Assembly (NCBI GenBank): GCA_945900965.1
Contig: CAMDKM010000028.1
Span: 1 to 45,485 of the forward strand
DNA: 45,485 nt
Reading direction: 5' to 3'
DNA from: Bordetella parapertussis
GTDB taxonomy: Bacteria > Pseudomonadota > Gammaproteobacteria > Burkholderiales > JACQAP01
The translations under genes and the position numbers were made by a program. Shown here piece by piece: positions 9,293 through 18,540 of the stretch. A model generated the notes under the pieces. That model was not told where the DNA came from, searched no databases, and worked only from the letters and a program-made list of their open reading frames with translations. The first letter of the stretch is position 1; each line of letters begins with the position of its first letter.

Positions 9293-11812
9293 TTAACTGG
9301 CGCCGCGAAAAATTTCCATTGGAGCTGTCCTGAGCACTGTGGCGGTACCCAACAGCCCGGCTAACGTTACGCCCAACGCACCGACCACAAGCCCCGCGAC
9401 CCATACCATGGGATTAACGGTGAACGGCACCTTTAACACCTCTTCGGCAAACACATAGCCAAGTGCGGTGGCGCCCAAGGCTGCCAGTAAGCCCGCCATG
9501 GCCCCCAGCAGCGCAAACTCCGCCGCTTGAATCGCCCGCAACTGAGCGCGCGTGGCGCCCAGGGTGCGCATCACAGCCGCGTCGTAGAGCCGTTCCTGAT
9601 GGGTCGCCGCGATCGCCGACCAGAGCACAAGCAATCCGGCGGCCAGGCTGAACAAAAACACGAATTCGATCGCCCGCGCCACTTGATCCATCATGGTTTG
9701 CACTTGGGACAATATGGCCGCGACATCGATGACCAGCAAGTTCGGGAAACGCCTGACCAACTCGTCCATCACCGGCGATCGCGACGCCGGCAAGTACAGG
9801 CTGGTGATGTAACTCGCGGGATGCTGCTCGAGCACGCCGGGCGGGGCCAGGACATAAAAATTCACTCGAAAACTGTCCCACTGCACTTTGCGCAAGGAGG
9901 CCACCCGCACGCTGAGCGACTTTCCGGCAACTATGAAGGCCAGCGTATCGCCGGGACTCAAACCCAGCGTCTCGGCAGACCCCTCCTCCATCGACACCAG
10001 CGGCTGGCCCTCTTGCGAGGCGTCGAACCACTTGCCTTTGACAATAAGATTGTCGGAAGGCAGGGTCCTGGCCCAAGATAAATTGAACTCCCGGTCGAGC
10101 AGCCGTCTCGCACGATCGTCGATAAAATTCCTCGATGACACCGTCTTGCCATTTATTTCCACCAGACGCCCGCGGATCATCGGATAAGGTTGCGGGAACG
10201 CCAATTCATGCGCGGCAAAAAACTCCTGCAGGTCCGCCAATTGATCGGGTTGAATATTGACCAGAAAACGATTGGGCGCCTGCGGCGGCAAACTCTTTTT
10301 CCAGCTATGGAGCAGGTCGGAACGCACCAGTGTCAGCAGGATCAGAGCCATCATGCCCAGTCCGAACGCCGCAACCTGGAACACCGTTCCCACCCGATTG
10401 CGTCCCAGATTCGCCAGCCCGAAGCGCCAGCCGGAAACCGTGGCAGAAGTAAATCGACTGAGCGCGCGCAAAGCGCCCAAAGTGAACAGGGCAGCAATGC
10501 CCAGCGTGGCGCACACACCGGCCAGGACTATTGTTCCCATGGTCGAGTCCCTGGCCTGCCAGAAAACCAAGCCCGCCACGGCTGCCAATCCGAGTGCATA
10601 CGCCGACCATCCTGCGCTGTCGGGGGCGCCCACATCCCGGCGCAGAACGCGCAGGGCCGGCACTTTTTTCAGGGCTATCAGCGGAGGCAGGGCAAATCCG
10701 TTGAGGAGCACAAAACCCGCCGCCAATCCTTGTGCAACGGGCATCCAGCCCGCGCCGGGAATTTTCACCGGCACCAGGGAACCCAACAAGGTCGCCAGCC
10801 CGAATTGACATAGGTAACCCAGGGCACACCCAGCCAGACTGGCGACCAATCCGATGGCAGCCAGTTGCAGCGCGTGCAACGTCAGGATGTACTGCTGGCT
10901 GGCGCCCAGGCAGCGCATCATGGCGCAGGCATCGAGATGGCGCTGCAAATAACGCCGGGCAGCCAACGCCACCGCCACGCCCGCCAGAATCACGGTCAAT
11001 AGCGAAGACAAACCCAGAAAGCGCTCCGCCTTTTCCAGCGCGGATTTGATTTCCGGACGCGCATCGCGAATATCTTCAATCCGTTGACCCACGCCGATGC
11101 TCTTCACGGTCTTGGCACGAAACGCGGCGAGCGCGTTTTCCTCGCCAGCCACGAACAATCGATAGGAAACCCGGCTCCCGGTCTGAATCAATTCCGTGGA
11201 CGGCAGGTCCTGGAGATTGAACATGAGGCGTGGGCCCATGTTGATGAACCCCACGCTTGCTTCCGGCTCTTCGCTAATGATCGCGGCCACACCAAAACGG
11301 CGCTCTCCCAAGTCGATTATCGACCCGATATTCACGTCAAGCCTTCGCATCAGACGCTCGTCCACCCACACCGTGCCGGGCTCTGGAATACCGCCGGCAA
11401 GGGCATCCATACCGGCTTCGACACGACGGACAAGCAGTCTTCCGCGCAGAGGGTATCCGGCGGAAACCGCTCTAACCTCCGCCAGCACGCTGCGCTCTCC
11501 ACTTCGCGCCATGCTGGGAAAACGCACCGCGTTGGCTACCCGCAGTCCCTCGCGGGTCGCCGTGCCCTCCACGGACGGGTCCAGAGGCACGCCGGACACC
11601 ACTACGAGATCGGCTCCCAGCAATTGACCGGCTTCGCTGGCCAGCGCGCGTCCGACCCGATCGGCAAAAAACCCCACCGTGCTAAAAGTCCCCACGGCAA
11701 TCACCAGTGCACTTGCGATCATGCGCAATTCGCCGGCGCGCCAGTCGCGGCCCAGCATGCGCAGCGCCATCCGCAGTACACTCACGGCAGACCACGCCTC
11801 AGAGCTGCTCAT
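9293..11812 (-). CDS. ybbP: FtsX-type ABC transporter permease (YbbP-like)
   Basis: Large (839 aa) inner-membrane protein of the MacB/FtsX class, probably extracting lipophilic substrates in a mechanotransmission-type complex. It has a short cytoplasmic start and a first membrane helix (about 30-52). A large periplasmic domain follows, then an FtsX core with several helices (about 270-500). A second periplasmic region and a C-terminal FtsX core (FVFLFSLAAGLLVLWSAIAATHQERLYDAAVMRTLGA) complete it. The substrate is unknown; the conserved neighbourhood with tesA suggests a lipid link. Its ATG overlaps the ATPase gene end by 14 bp, indicating coupled translation. Confidence 0.9.
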   Translation of the reverse strand: MSSSEAWSAVSVLRMALRMLGRDWRAGELRMIASALVIAVGTFSTVGFFADRVGRALASEAGQLLGADLVVVSGVPLDPSVEGTATREGLRVANAVRFPSMARSGERSVLAEVRAVSAGYPLRGRLLVRRVEAGMDALAGGIPEPGTVWVDERLMRRLDVNIGSIIDLGERRFGVAAIISEEPEASVGFINMGPRLMFNLQDLPSTELIQTGSRVSYRLFVAGEENALAAFRAKTVKSIGVGQRIEDIRDARPEIKSALEKAERFLGLSSLLTVILAGVAVALAARRYLQRHLDACAMMRCLGASQQYILTLHALQLAAIGLVASLAGCALGYLCQFGLATLLGSLVPVKIPGAGWMPVAQGLAAGFVLLNGFALPPLIALKKVPALRVLRRDVGAPDSAGWSAYALGLAAVAGLVFWQARDSTMGTIVLAGVCATLGIAALFTLGALRALSRFTSATVSGWRFGLANLGRNRVGTVFQVAAFGLGMMALILLTLVRSDLLHSWKKSLPPQAPNRFLVNIQPDQLADLQEFFAAHELAFPQPYPMIRGRLVEINGKTVSSRNFIDDRARRLLDREFNLSWARTLPSDNLIVKGKWFDASQEGQPLVSMEEGSAETLGLSPGDTLAFIVAGKSLSVRVASLRKVQWDSFRVNFYVLAPPGVLEQHPASYITSLYLPASRSPVMDELVRRFPNLLVIDVAAILSQVQTMMDQVARAIEFVFLFSLAAGLLVLWSAIAATHQERLYDAAVMRTLGATRAQLRAIQAAEFALLGAMAGLLAALGATALGYVFAEEVLKVPFTVNPMVWVAGLVVGALGVTLAGLLGTATVLRTAPMEIFRGAS

Positions 11813-12479
11813 CGCTCATCAGTCGGCCGGCCTCGAGACGCAATTGCCGGTGGCACAACGCGGCCAGTGCCGGGTCGTGTGTAACCAGAATCAGCGTTGT
11901 GCGATTTTCCCGATTCAAGGCAAACATCAGGGTAATGATGTCGGCGCCGGTCACGGCGTCGAGATTGCCGGTGGGTTCGTCGGCGAACAGTATGGCCGGA
12001 CGACCGGCAAAGGCGCGCGCCACTGCCACTCTCTGTTGCTCTCCCCCGGACAATTGGCGGGGATAATGCGAAAGGCGTTCGCCCAACCCCACATTCACCA
12101 GCCAGTGGGTTGCCGCCTTGCGCGCATCCGTGCATCCCGCGAGCTCCAGCGGTAGCATGACGTTTTCGAGCGCACTCAGCGCCGGCAACAACTGAAACGA
12201 CTGAAACACAAAACCGACATATTCCCGGCGAATTTTCGCCCGACCATCTTCGTCCTGGGCGAACAAGTCGACTCCGGACAAGTGCACGGAGCCGGCACTG
12301 GGTGTATCCAAACCGGCAAGCAAAGCCAGCAACGTGGTTTTGCCGGAGCCCGACGGGCCCAGAATGGCGACCGCTTCGCCGGCATGGATGTCAAGCGATA
12401 CCTCGTTCAGAATGTTTAGCACCCCGGCGCCGTTTGACACTTGCTTCGACAAACCTGCGGCCTTCACAATGGATGGCAT
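11799..12479 (-). CDS. ybbA: ABC transporter ATP-binding protein (YbbA/LolD type)
   Basis: Cytoplasmic ATPase partner of the FtsX-type permease. It has Walker A GPSGSGKTT (about residues 39-47), Q-loop VFQSFQLLP, signature LSGGEQQRVA, Walker B ILFADEPTGNLD and H-loop VTHDP, all intact. ATG 12479 gives the normal 226-residue size; reading further upstream is possible but unconserved. The start codon lies 8 bp from the preferred tesA start on the other strand, so promoters must lie inside the opposite gene. The pairing ybbA-ybbP/tesA is also known in E. coli. Confidence 0.93.
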   Translation of the reverse strand: MPSIVKAAGLSKQVSNGAGVLNILNEVSLDIHAGEAVAILGPSGSGKTTLLALLAGLDTPSAGSVHLSGVDLFAQDEDGRAKIRREYVGFVFQSFQLLPALSALENVMLPLELAGCTDARKAATHWLVNVGLGERLSHYPRQLSGGEQQRVAVARAFAGRPAILFADEPTGNLDAVTGADIITLMFALNRENRTTLILVTHDPALAALCHRQLRLEAGRLMSDEQL

Positions 12480-12486
12480 GATCTCG

Positions 12487-13104
12487 ATGACCTTTCGTTT
12501 AATACTGTTGCTTTTCCTGTTACCGGCCGGCCCGGCCAGCGCCGCCCAGACTATTCTGGTCTTCGGCGACAGTCTTTCGTCGGGTTTCGGCCTGGCGGAA
12601 GGCAGCGGCTGGGTATCCCTGCTTGAAAAACGCCTCGCCCGCGACAAATTGGACTATCGCGTGGTTAATGCCAGCATCAGCGGAGAGACCACGCTGGGAG
12701 GCCGTCAGCGCATCGCCACCACGCTGCAAGACAGCAATCCGGCCATCGTGGTGATCGCGCTCGGTGGCAATGACGGCCTGCGCGGCAATCCGGTCGATGA
12801 CACCCGTCGCAATTTGATCGCCATCGTCGCCGCCGCGCGGGGTGCCGGCACGCGCGTGGTTTTGGCCGGCATGCGCATACCGCCCAACTACGGTGCCGTT
12901 TACGCGCGACGATTCGAGGCCATGTATGCCGAAGTAGCCAGACAGCAAAATGTTTCCCTGGTTCGATTTTTGTTGGCGGGGTTCGCCGAAAAACGGGAAT
13001 TCTTCCAGGCCGACGGCATTCATCCGAGTGAAGCCGCGCAGGCCAAAATCCTCAACAACGTCTACCGCCAGCTGCGTCCCCTGCTGCGCGTACCCAAAAC
13101 ATGA
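12487..13104 (+). CDS. tesA: SGNH-hydrolase acyl-CoA thioesterase I/arylesterase
   Basis: Periplasmic esterase/thioesterase. The signal peptide is MTFRLILLLFLLPAGPASA, cleaved before AQT. Block I is FGDSLSSGFG with nucleophile Ser29. Other conserved residues are Gly in the SISGETT region, GGNDGLRG (oxyanion Asn), and DGIHPS with the Asp-His pair. In E. coli the TesA/ApeA/PldC enzyme hydrolyses acyl-CoA, aryl esters and lysophospholipids. ATG 12487 is favoured for the signal peptide; ATGs at 12478 and 12469 are alternatives. Its TGA overlaps the next ATG (ATGA), so mnmH is probably co-translated. Confidence 0.95.
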   Translation: MTFRLILLLFLLPAGPASAAQTILVFGDSLSSGFGLAEGSGWVSLLEKRLARDKLDYRVVNASISGETTLGGRQRIATTLQDSNPAIVVIALGGNDGLRGNPVDDTRRNLIAIVAAARGAGTRVVLAGMRIPPNYGAVYARRFEAMYAEVARQQNVSLVRFLLAGFAEKREFFQADGIHPSEAAQAKILNNVYRQLRPLLRVPKT

Positions 13105-14255
13105 TGGGCGGGGAGCGCCCGCGGGACTTGCCGATCAAGGCTGACAAACTCCCGCAGGATGGCTCCGGTGTCGTCCGTGCGCATCACGTGCCGCCCCTCA
13201 ACCATGATCTGGTAACGGTAGCACAGCTTGGTGAATTCAATGCGATCATCGATGTGCGGTCTCCCTCGGAATTTGCCCTTGACCATGTTCCCGGGGCGAT
13301 CAACTGTCCGGTGTTGGACGATGAGGAGCGCGCCCGCATCGGTACCCTCTATGTTCAAGTGTCCTCCTTCAGCGCGAAAAAAGCTGGCGCTGCTTTGGTG
13401 GCGCGCAATATTGCCCGGCATATCGAACAACATTTTGCCGACAAGCCCAAATCCTGGCGGCCGCTGGTGTATTGCTGGCGCGGTGGTCAACGCAGCGCCG
13501 CGATGACCCATGTACTGCGCCAGATCGGCTGGGACGCGCGGCGGCTTTCCGGTGGCTACAAGGCTTTTCGTCATTTGGTGCGCGCCGATCTCGAAGTGCT
13601 CACGGCCCGCTTCAATTACCGGGTCATTTGCGGCCTGACCGGATCGGGCAAAAGTGCCTTACTCGGCCAGCTCGAACACCAGGGCGCGCAGGTGCTCGAT
13701 CTGGAGAAATTGGCATCGCACCGCGGTTCTCTGCTCGGCGGCCTGCCCGATGTCCAACAACCTTCGCAAAAAATGTTCGAGAGCCAGCTGTGGCACCTAC
13801 TGGGCAAAATGGATGTCAGTCGGCCTGTTTATGTCGAATCCGAGAGCCAACGCATCGGCGCATTGTTACTGCCCGAGCCGCTGGTCGCCGGCATGCGCCA
13901 GGGCCATTGCATCAGTCTGGAATCTCCCATCGAGGTTCGCGTCCTGGGTCTGCTGCGCGATTATCCGCACTGGACTCGAAGCGGAAGACTGGACGAAATA
14001 CTCGATTGTCTGGTCATATTGCACGGCCGCGGCAGGATACAGGAATGGAAGTCCTGCGCCGCCGCCGGTGACTGGACCACGTTCGTTCGCCGATTGCTCG
14101 AAGAACATTATGACCCGGCCTACACAAAATCGATCGCCAGCCATTACCTGCAATTGGCGGCCGCAAGACGCTTGAACATTACAACGGGAAGCGATTCGGA
14201 TTTCGAGCGTGCGGCGCGAGAACTGCTGCGCCCCGAGTTGGCTTTGCAAGCGTGA
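13101..14255 (+). CDS. mnmH: tRNA 2-selenouridine/geranyl-2-thiouridine synthase
   Basis: Converts 2-thiouridine at wobble position 34 of tRNA Lys/Glu/Gln to 2-selenouridine, via a geranylated intermediate, using selenophosphate. The N-terminal rhodanese domain (about 25-160) carries IIDVRSPSEFALDHVPGA and the active Cys125 in YCWRGGQRS. The C-terminal P-loop domain has GLTGSGKS (about 177-184). Length of 384 fits the family. ATG 13101 overlaps the tesA stop; residues 1-25 are poorly conserved and a later GTG near residue 30 is conceivable. Its presence implies selenophosphate synthetase (selD) elsewhere in the genome. Confidence 0.93.
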   Translation: MMGGERPRDLPIKADKLPQDGSGVVRAHHVPPLNHDLVTVAQLGEFNAIIDVRSPSEFALDHVPGAINCPVLDDEERARIGTLYVQVSSFSAKKAGAALVARNIARHIEQHFADKPKSWRPLVYCWRGGQRSAAMTHVLRQIGWDARRLSGGYKAFRHLVRADLEVLTARFNYRVICGLTGSGKSALLGQLEHQGAQVLDLEKLASHRGSLLGGLPDVQQPSQKMFESQLWHLLGKMDVSRPVYVESESQRIGALLLPEPLVAGMRQGHCISLESPIEVRVLGLLRDYPHWTRSGRLDEILDCLVILHGRGRIQEWKSCAAAGDWTTFVRRLLEEHYDPAYTKSIASHYLQLAAARRLNITTGSDSDFERAARELLRPELALQA

Positions 14256-14314
14256 GCAGCCACGATTCGTTCGCGTGTTGTCGCGCCTTCGAGGCTCGGT
14301 CATAATTGCGGCCG

Positions 14315-15961
14315 ATGTCCGAATCCGAACCCTTTCGCCGTGTGCTGGCCAGCCTTCTCATGGCGTTTTTTGTCATCGCCTGGTTTGGAAACATCGAGTA
14401 TCGCAAGCTGATCAAACCCGACGAAGGCCGTTACGCGGAAATCGCGCGCGAAATGGCGGTGAGCGGCGACTGGCTGACCCCGCGGCTCAACGCCATAAAA
14501 TATTTCGAGAAACCGCCATTGCAGGCTTGGGCAACAGCCCTGGCCTATTCCACATTCGGCGTGCATCACTGGACCGCCCGACTGTGGACCGCGCTCACTG
14601 GCCTGCTCGGCGTCTTCGTGATCTGGCTCACCGGCAGACGTTTGTTTGGTGAACCGGCGGGAAGGTGCGGCGCCATGGTGGCGGCCAGCAGTCTGCTTTA
14701 TGTTGCGCTCGGTCATATCAGCACACTCGACATGGGGCTGACGTTTTTTATGGGCTGCTCGTTGTGCGGCTTTCTGCTGGCACAACAAGCAGACACTTCC
14801 CGAAAATCGCGACGCTTCTGGATGGCATGGTCATGGGCAGCCACCGCGGCGGCAATGCTGAGCAAGGGATTGGTGGCACTGATTGTTCCGGGCATGGCGA
14901 TTTTTCTCTACGCCGCCATTCAGCGAGACTGGAAAATCTGGCTGCGGATCGAGCCACTGCTCGGCGTGTTGATACTCGCGTTCATCGCTGCGCCCTGGTT
15001 CGTGCTGGTATCCATCGCCAATCCGGAATTTCCCGGGTTTTTCTTCATTCACGAGCACTTCGCTCGTTTTCTCACCATCGAACACCGGCGCGACGAACCG
15101 ATATGGTATTTCCTGCCGATTCTGTTGCTGGGTCTGCTGCCCTGGACTTTGAGTGCGCTGGCCGCTCTGCGCCCGGCTTGGCAGGCACCGAGTCCGGGCT
15201 TTGCCGGCACCCGGTTTCTGGTGATCTGGTTCCTCGCGATTTTGGTTTTTTTCAGTCTGTCGGGATCGAAATTACCGTCCTACATTCTGCCCATGTTTCC
15301 AGCCGCCGCATTGTTGATCGGCCCTTATCTGGCACAAGTCGCGCCGCGGACGTTCGCCTGGCAACTGGCGCCGGTGGCGCTGGGCGGTCTGGCCTTGGCA
15401 GCCGTCGTTCCATTTTTGGATTTCGCACGGCCTGACGACATACCCGCAGAACTCTACGATCGATTTTCGATCTGGGTGCAAGGCGCGGCATTCATTGTTG
15501 GCGCATGCTCGGTGGCCGCCATAGTGCTGGCCTTGCGCAGCTACCGGATCGCGGCTGTTGCCACCGCTGCCATGGGTGGCCTGCTGTTTACGCAACTCCT
15601 GCTCACCGGCCATGACAGTCTGAATCCCCTTTCTTCCGCACATGGCCTGGCAAAGAAAATAAAACCCCTGCTTGCGCCCGACGTGCCGTTCTACAATCTC
15701 TGGACATACGAACAGACCCTGCCCTTTTACCTCGGGCGCCCCGTCACCCTGGTCGAGTTTCGCGACGAGCTGGACTTTGGGCTCCGACAACAGCCGGAAC
15801 TGGCGATATCGACTTTTGCCGAATTCGAGAAACTCTGGGCCGGCCATCCGGCCGCCTTTGCCATGACGTCCTGGGATGGGCTTCGCGAGCTTGAAGGCCG
15901 CCGGTTTCCCATGCGCGTTATCGCCTCCGACCCACGTCGGGTCGTGGTGAGCAAACCATGA
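14315..15961 (+). CDS. arnT: lipid A 4-amino-4-deoxy-L-arabinose transferase (ArnT-like)
   Basis: GT83-type integral membrane glycosyltransferase that moves L-Ara4N from undecaprenyl phosphate to lipid A phosphate on the periplasmic face. It has about 12 hydrophobic segments. The conserved first periplasmic loop holds KPDEGRYAEIAREM (catalytic Asp-Glu) and GDWLTPRLNAIKYFEKPPLQAW. A soluble C-terminal domain follows (about 445-548). ATG 14315 gives 548 residues, the usual size; a TTG three codons upstream is less likely. It is the first gene of the arn run, which is unusual relative to the enterobacterial order where arnT follows arnD. Downstream genes overlap by 4 bp. Confidence 0.92.
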   Translation: MSESEPFRRVLASLLMAFFVIAWFGNIEYRKLIKPDEGRYAEIAREMAVSGDWLTPRLNAIKYFEKPPLQAWATALAYSTFGVHHWTARLWTALTGLLGVFVIWLTGRRLFGEPAGRCGAMVAASSLLYVALGHISTLDMGLTFFMGCSLCGFLLAQQADTSRKSRRFWMAWSWAATAAAMLSKGLVALIVPGMAIFLYAAIQRDWKIWLRIEPLLGVLILAFIAAPWFVLVSIANPEFPGFFFIHEHFARFLTIEHRRDEPIWYFLPILLLGLLPWTLSALAALRPAWQAPSPGFAGTRFLVIWFLAILVFFSLSGSKLPSYILPMFPAAALLIGPYLAQVAPRTFAWQLAPVALGGLALAAVVPFLDFARPDDIPAELYDRFSIWVQGAAFIVGACSVAAIVLALRSYRIAAVATAAMGGLLFTQLLLTGHDSLNPLSSAHGLAKKIKPLLAPDVPFYNLWTYEQTLPFYLGRPVTLVEFRDELDFGLRQQPELAISTFAEFEKLWAGHPAAFAMTSWDGLRELEGRRFPMRVIASDPRRVVVSKP

Positions 15962-16329
15962 ATGCGGTCAGTTTTTCACTGGTGCTCGCCGGTGTGCTGT
16001 TGAACGCCGCGGCCCAGCTTCTGCTCAAGGCCGGCACCAATCGAATCGGCGAATTTGCCTTCACGGCCGGCAATATTGTTCCGGTCGGCTGGCGGGTAGC
16101 CTCGGACCCTTTTGTGCTGGGTGGATTGACCTGTTACGTCATCAGCGTAATGGTTTGGATCATGGCCTTGTCGCGGGTTGAAGTCAGCATTGCCTACCCG
16201 ATGTTGTCGATCGGTTACGTCATTAACGCCCTGGCAGCTTGGTACCTGTTCGGAGAAGCGGTGAGCGCCCAGCGCATGATCGGCATTGCCACCATCATCA
16301 TCGGCGTTTTTATCGTCGCCAGGTCATGA
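15958..16329 (+). CDS. arnE: EamA/SMR-like undecaprenyl-P-Ara4N flippase subunit (ArnE-like)
   Basis: 123 residues with four predicted membrane helices. The N-terminus LLNAAAQLLLKAGTNR matches the EmrE-like start of ArnE, and VEVSIAYPMLSIGYVINALAAWYLFGE is typical of the family. In E. coli ArnE and ArnF together flip the carrier-linked sugar to the periplasm; here only one such gene is present, so it may act as a homodimer or have a partner elsewhere. Start and stop codons both overlap the neighbours (ATGA), marking tight coupling. Confidence 0.82.
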   Translation: MNAVSFSLVLAGVLLNAAAQLLLKAGTNRIGEFAFTAGNIVPVGWRVASDPFVLGGLTCYVISVMVWIMALSRVEVSIAYPMLSIGYVINALAAWYLFGEAVSAQRMIGIATIIIGVFIVARS

Positions 16330-17504
16330 AAACCCGCGCCGTTTCCGACATGAAGACCGCCGCGAACGCCACCGCGCCCTATCTTCCCTTCGCCAGGCCG
16401 ACACTCGACGAAGCCAGCATCGCTGGAGCCGCCGAAGTACTGCGATCAGGCTGGATCGCCTCCGGCCCCAGGGTGGTCGAATTCGAACGTGCACTGAGCG
16501 AATATCACGAAGGCCGGCCGGCCCGCGCCCTGACCTCGGCTACCGCCGCACTCGAAGTGGCCTTGCAGATTGCCGGCGTGGGCCCGGGCGACGAAGTCAT
16601 CACCTCGGCCATGAGTTTTTTCGCCTCGGCCAACATGATTGTCAAGGTCGGCGCCAAACCGGTATTTGTGGACTGCGAGCTAAGCACCCGCAATATCGAT
16701 TTCGATCAGGTCGAGGCCGCCATCACGCCGCGGACCCGTGCGATCATGCCGACCCATTTCGCCGGGCTGCCGGTTGACATGGACCGTCTTTACGAGATAG
16801 CCACGCGCCGCGGTTTGCGTGTCATCGAAGATGCCGCGCTTGCCATTGGTTCGCGCTGGAAGGGACGCCGCATCGGTGCTTTTGGCGACCTGGTGACTTT
16901 CAGCTTCCATCCCAACAAGAACATCACCACCATCGAAGGTGGCGCCTTGATGGTACGCGAAGAGGCCGAAGCCAGGCTCGCTGAAAAACTGCGTTTCCAT
17001 GGCATTACGCGCTTGCCGGATGGCACGCGCGATGTCGATGTCGCCGCAGGAAAATTCAACCTCTCCGATGTCAGCGCCAGTATCGGACTCTCGCAATTGA
17101 CGAAGCTTGAATCGTTCAATGCCAGGCGCCGCACCTTGGCCGCGCATTATCTTGCGACGCTCGGCAGGAATCCGCCTTGTGCACTACCGGCGCCGGCCCA
17201 CCCCAGAGAAGACGACGGCCATAGCTGGAACATGTTTTGTGTTCTGCTGCCGCTTGATCGCATGAGCATCTCCCGTAAGCAGTTTATCGACGCGATGCAC
17301 TCGCGAGGCATCGGTATCGGCGTGTCCTACGAAGCGTTGCATCTTACGACTCTTTGTCGGCGCTTCGGCTACAAGGAAGGCGATTTCCCGAATGCCGAGC
17401 GCATCGGATGCCAAACCGCGACCCTGCCGCTGTTCCCGTCGATGAGTGAGGCCGACGTCGAACGTGTTTGCCGCAACCTCAGCGAAGTGCTGCACACAAC
17501 TTGA
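16326..17504 (+). CDS. arnB: UDP-4-amino-4-deoxy-L-arabinose aminotransferase (ArnB-like)
   Basis: PLP enzyme of the DegT/DnrJ/EryC1 family that transfers an amino group from glutamate to UDP-Ara4O. The cofactor Lys is residue 198 in FSFHPNKNITTIEGG. Other marks are LTSATAALEVAL (PLP phosphate binding), the DAALAIGSRWKGRRIG loop and the C-terminal LPLFPSMSEADVERV. ATG 16326 overlaps the flippase stop (ATGA) and gives 392 residues, close to E. coli ArnB (about 380). The substrate assignment rests on operon context, since DegT enzymes use many nucleotide sugars. Confidence 0.93.
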   Translation: MKTRAVSDMKTAANATAPYLPFARPTLDEASIAGAAEVLRSGWIASGPRVVEFERALSEYHEGRPARALTSATAALEVALQIAGVGPGDEVITSAMSFFASANMIVKVGAKPVFVDCELSTRNIDFDQVEAAITPRTRAIMPTHFAGLPVDMDRLYEIATRRGLRVIEDAALAIGSRWKGRRIGAFGDLVTFSFHPNKNITTIEGGALMVREEAEARLAEKLRFHGITRLPDGTRDVDVAAGKFNLSDVSASIGLSQLTKLESFNARRRTLAAHYLATLGRNPPCALPAPAHPREDDGHSWNMFCVLLPLDRMSISRKQFIDAMHSRGIGIGVSYEALHLTTLCRRFGYKEGDFPNAERIGCQTATLPLFPSMSEADVERVCRNLSEVLHTT

Positions 17505-17527
17505 ACGGATTTCGGAGACACCTGCTC

Positions 17528-18535
17528 GTGGAACCCATCATTTCTGTCGTGATCCCGGTTTACAACGAAGAAGCCGGGCTGCCGGCCTTATTCGCGCGGC
17601 TCTACCCGACCCTCGACCGCCTCGGGCAGCCCTACGAGATTATTTTTGTCAACGATGGCAGCCGGGATCGTTCCGCCGCGATTCTGCGTCAGCAGTTCGA
17701 GCGCCGCCCCGATGTCACCCGGGTTGTGCTGTTCAACGCCAACTATGGCCAGCACCTTGCCATCCTGGCCGGCTTTCAACGCGTGCGCGGCAACCGCGTG
17801 GTGACCCTGGATGCCGACCTGCAGAACCCGCCCGAGGAAATCGCCAAATTGTTGGCGAAAATGGATGAAGGCTTCGACTATGTCGGGGGCGTGCGCACCG
17901 TGCGTCAAGACACCTGGTTCCGCCGCAATGCCTCGCGTCTGCTGAACATGTTGCGTGAACGCACTACGCGTATTCACATGACCGATCAGGGATGTATGCT
18001 TCGCGCCTACAGCAGGCAAATCATCGAGGCCATCAACCAGTGCGAAGAGGTCAATACCTTTATCCCTGCGCTGGCTTATACCTTCGCCAATAAGCCCGCA
18101 GAAATCCCGGTCGAACACGAAGACCGCGCCGCCGGCACGACCAAGTATTCCCTGTACAAACTGATGCGGCTCAATTTTGATCTGGTCACTGGATTTTCCC
18201 TGGCGCCCCTGCAGGCCTTTTCGTTGGTTGGGTTTGTATTGGCCGTTGCCTCGACGGGTGCCGTGGTGTTCCAGATCATCCACCGGCTGGTGCGCGGGGA
18301 AGCCGCCGAAGGGATGTTTCAGTCGGTGGCCGACGCCATGCAGTTTTTCCTGTTTGGCGTGGTGTTATTCGGCATTGGTTTGCTCGGTGAGTACATCGGC
18401 CGTATCTACCAGGAAGTGTTGCGACGGCCGCGGTTTATCGTAAGCGCCGTGCTCGAAGAACTTTCCGACCCCGTCCCGCAGGCGGAGTCTGGCACGCACG
18501 CGGAAACTGTCAGCAGCCGGTCGGCTTCGGTCTAA
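17528..18535 (+). CDS. arnC: undecaprenyl-phosphate Ara4FN transferase (ArnC-like)
   Basis: GT2 glycosyltransferase that puts formyl-Ara4N on undecaprenyl phosphate. The catalytic domain spans about 5-225, with VVIPVYNEEAGLPAL, NDGSRDRS and TLDADLQNPPEE as metal/nucleotide sites and a QDTWFRRNAS to TDQGCMLRAY segment. Two C-terminal membrane helices (about 225-300) and a cytoplasmic tail follow. GTG 17528 is preferred: it begins at EPIISVVIPVYN and has GGAG upstream; a longer frame overlaps arnB without similarity. Length is 335 residues; E. coli ArnC is 322. Confidence 0.93.
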   Translation: MEPIISVVIPVYNEEAGLPALFARLYPTLDRLGQPYEIIFVNDGSRDRSAAILRQQFERRPDVTRVVLFNANYGQHLAILAGFQRVRGNRVVTLDADLQNPPEEIAKLLAKMDEGFDYVGGVRTVRQDTWFRRNASRLLNMLRERTTRIHMTDQGCMLRAYSRQIIEAINQCEEVNTFIPALAYTFANKPAEIPVEHEDRAAGTTKYSLYKLMRLNFDLVTGFSLAPLQAFSLVGFVLAVASTGAVVFQIIHRLVRGEAAEGMFQSVADAMQFFLFGVVLFGIGLLGEYIGRIYQEVLRRPRFIVSAVLEELSDPVPQAESGTHAETVSSRSASV

Positions 18536-18540
18536 GCCTC

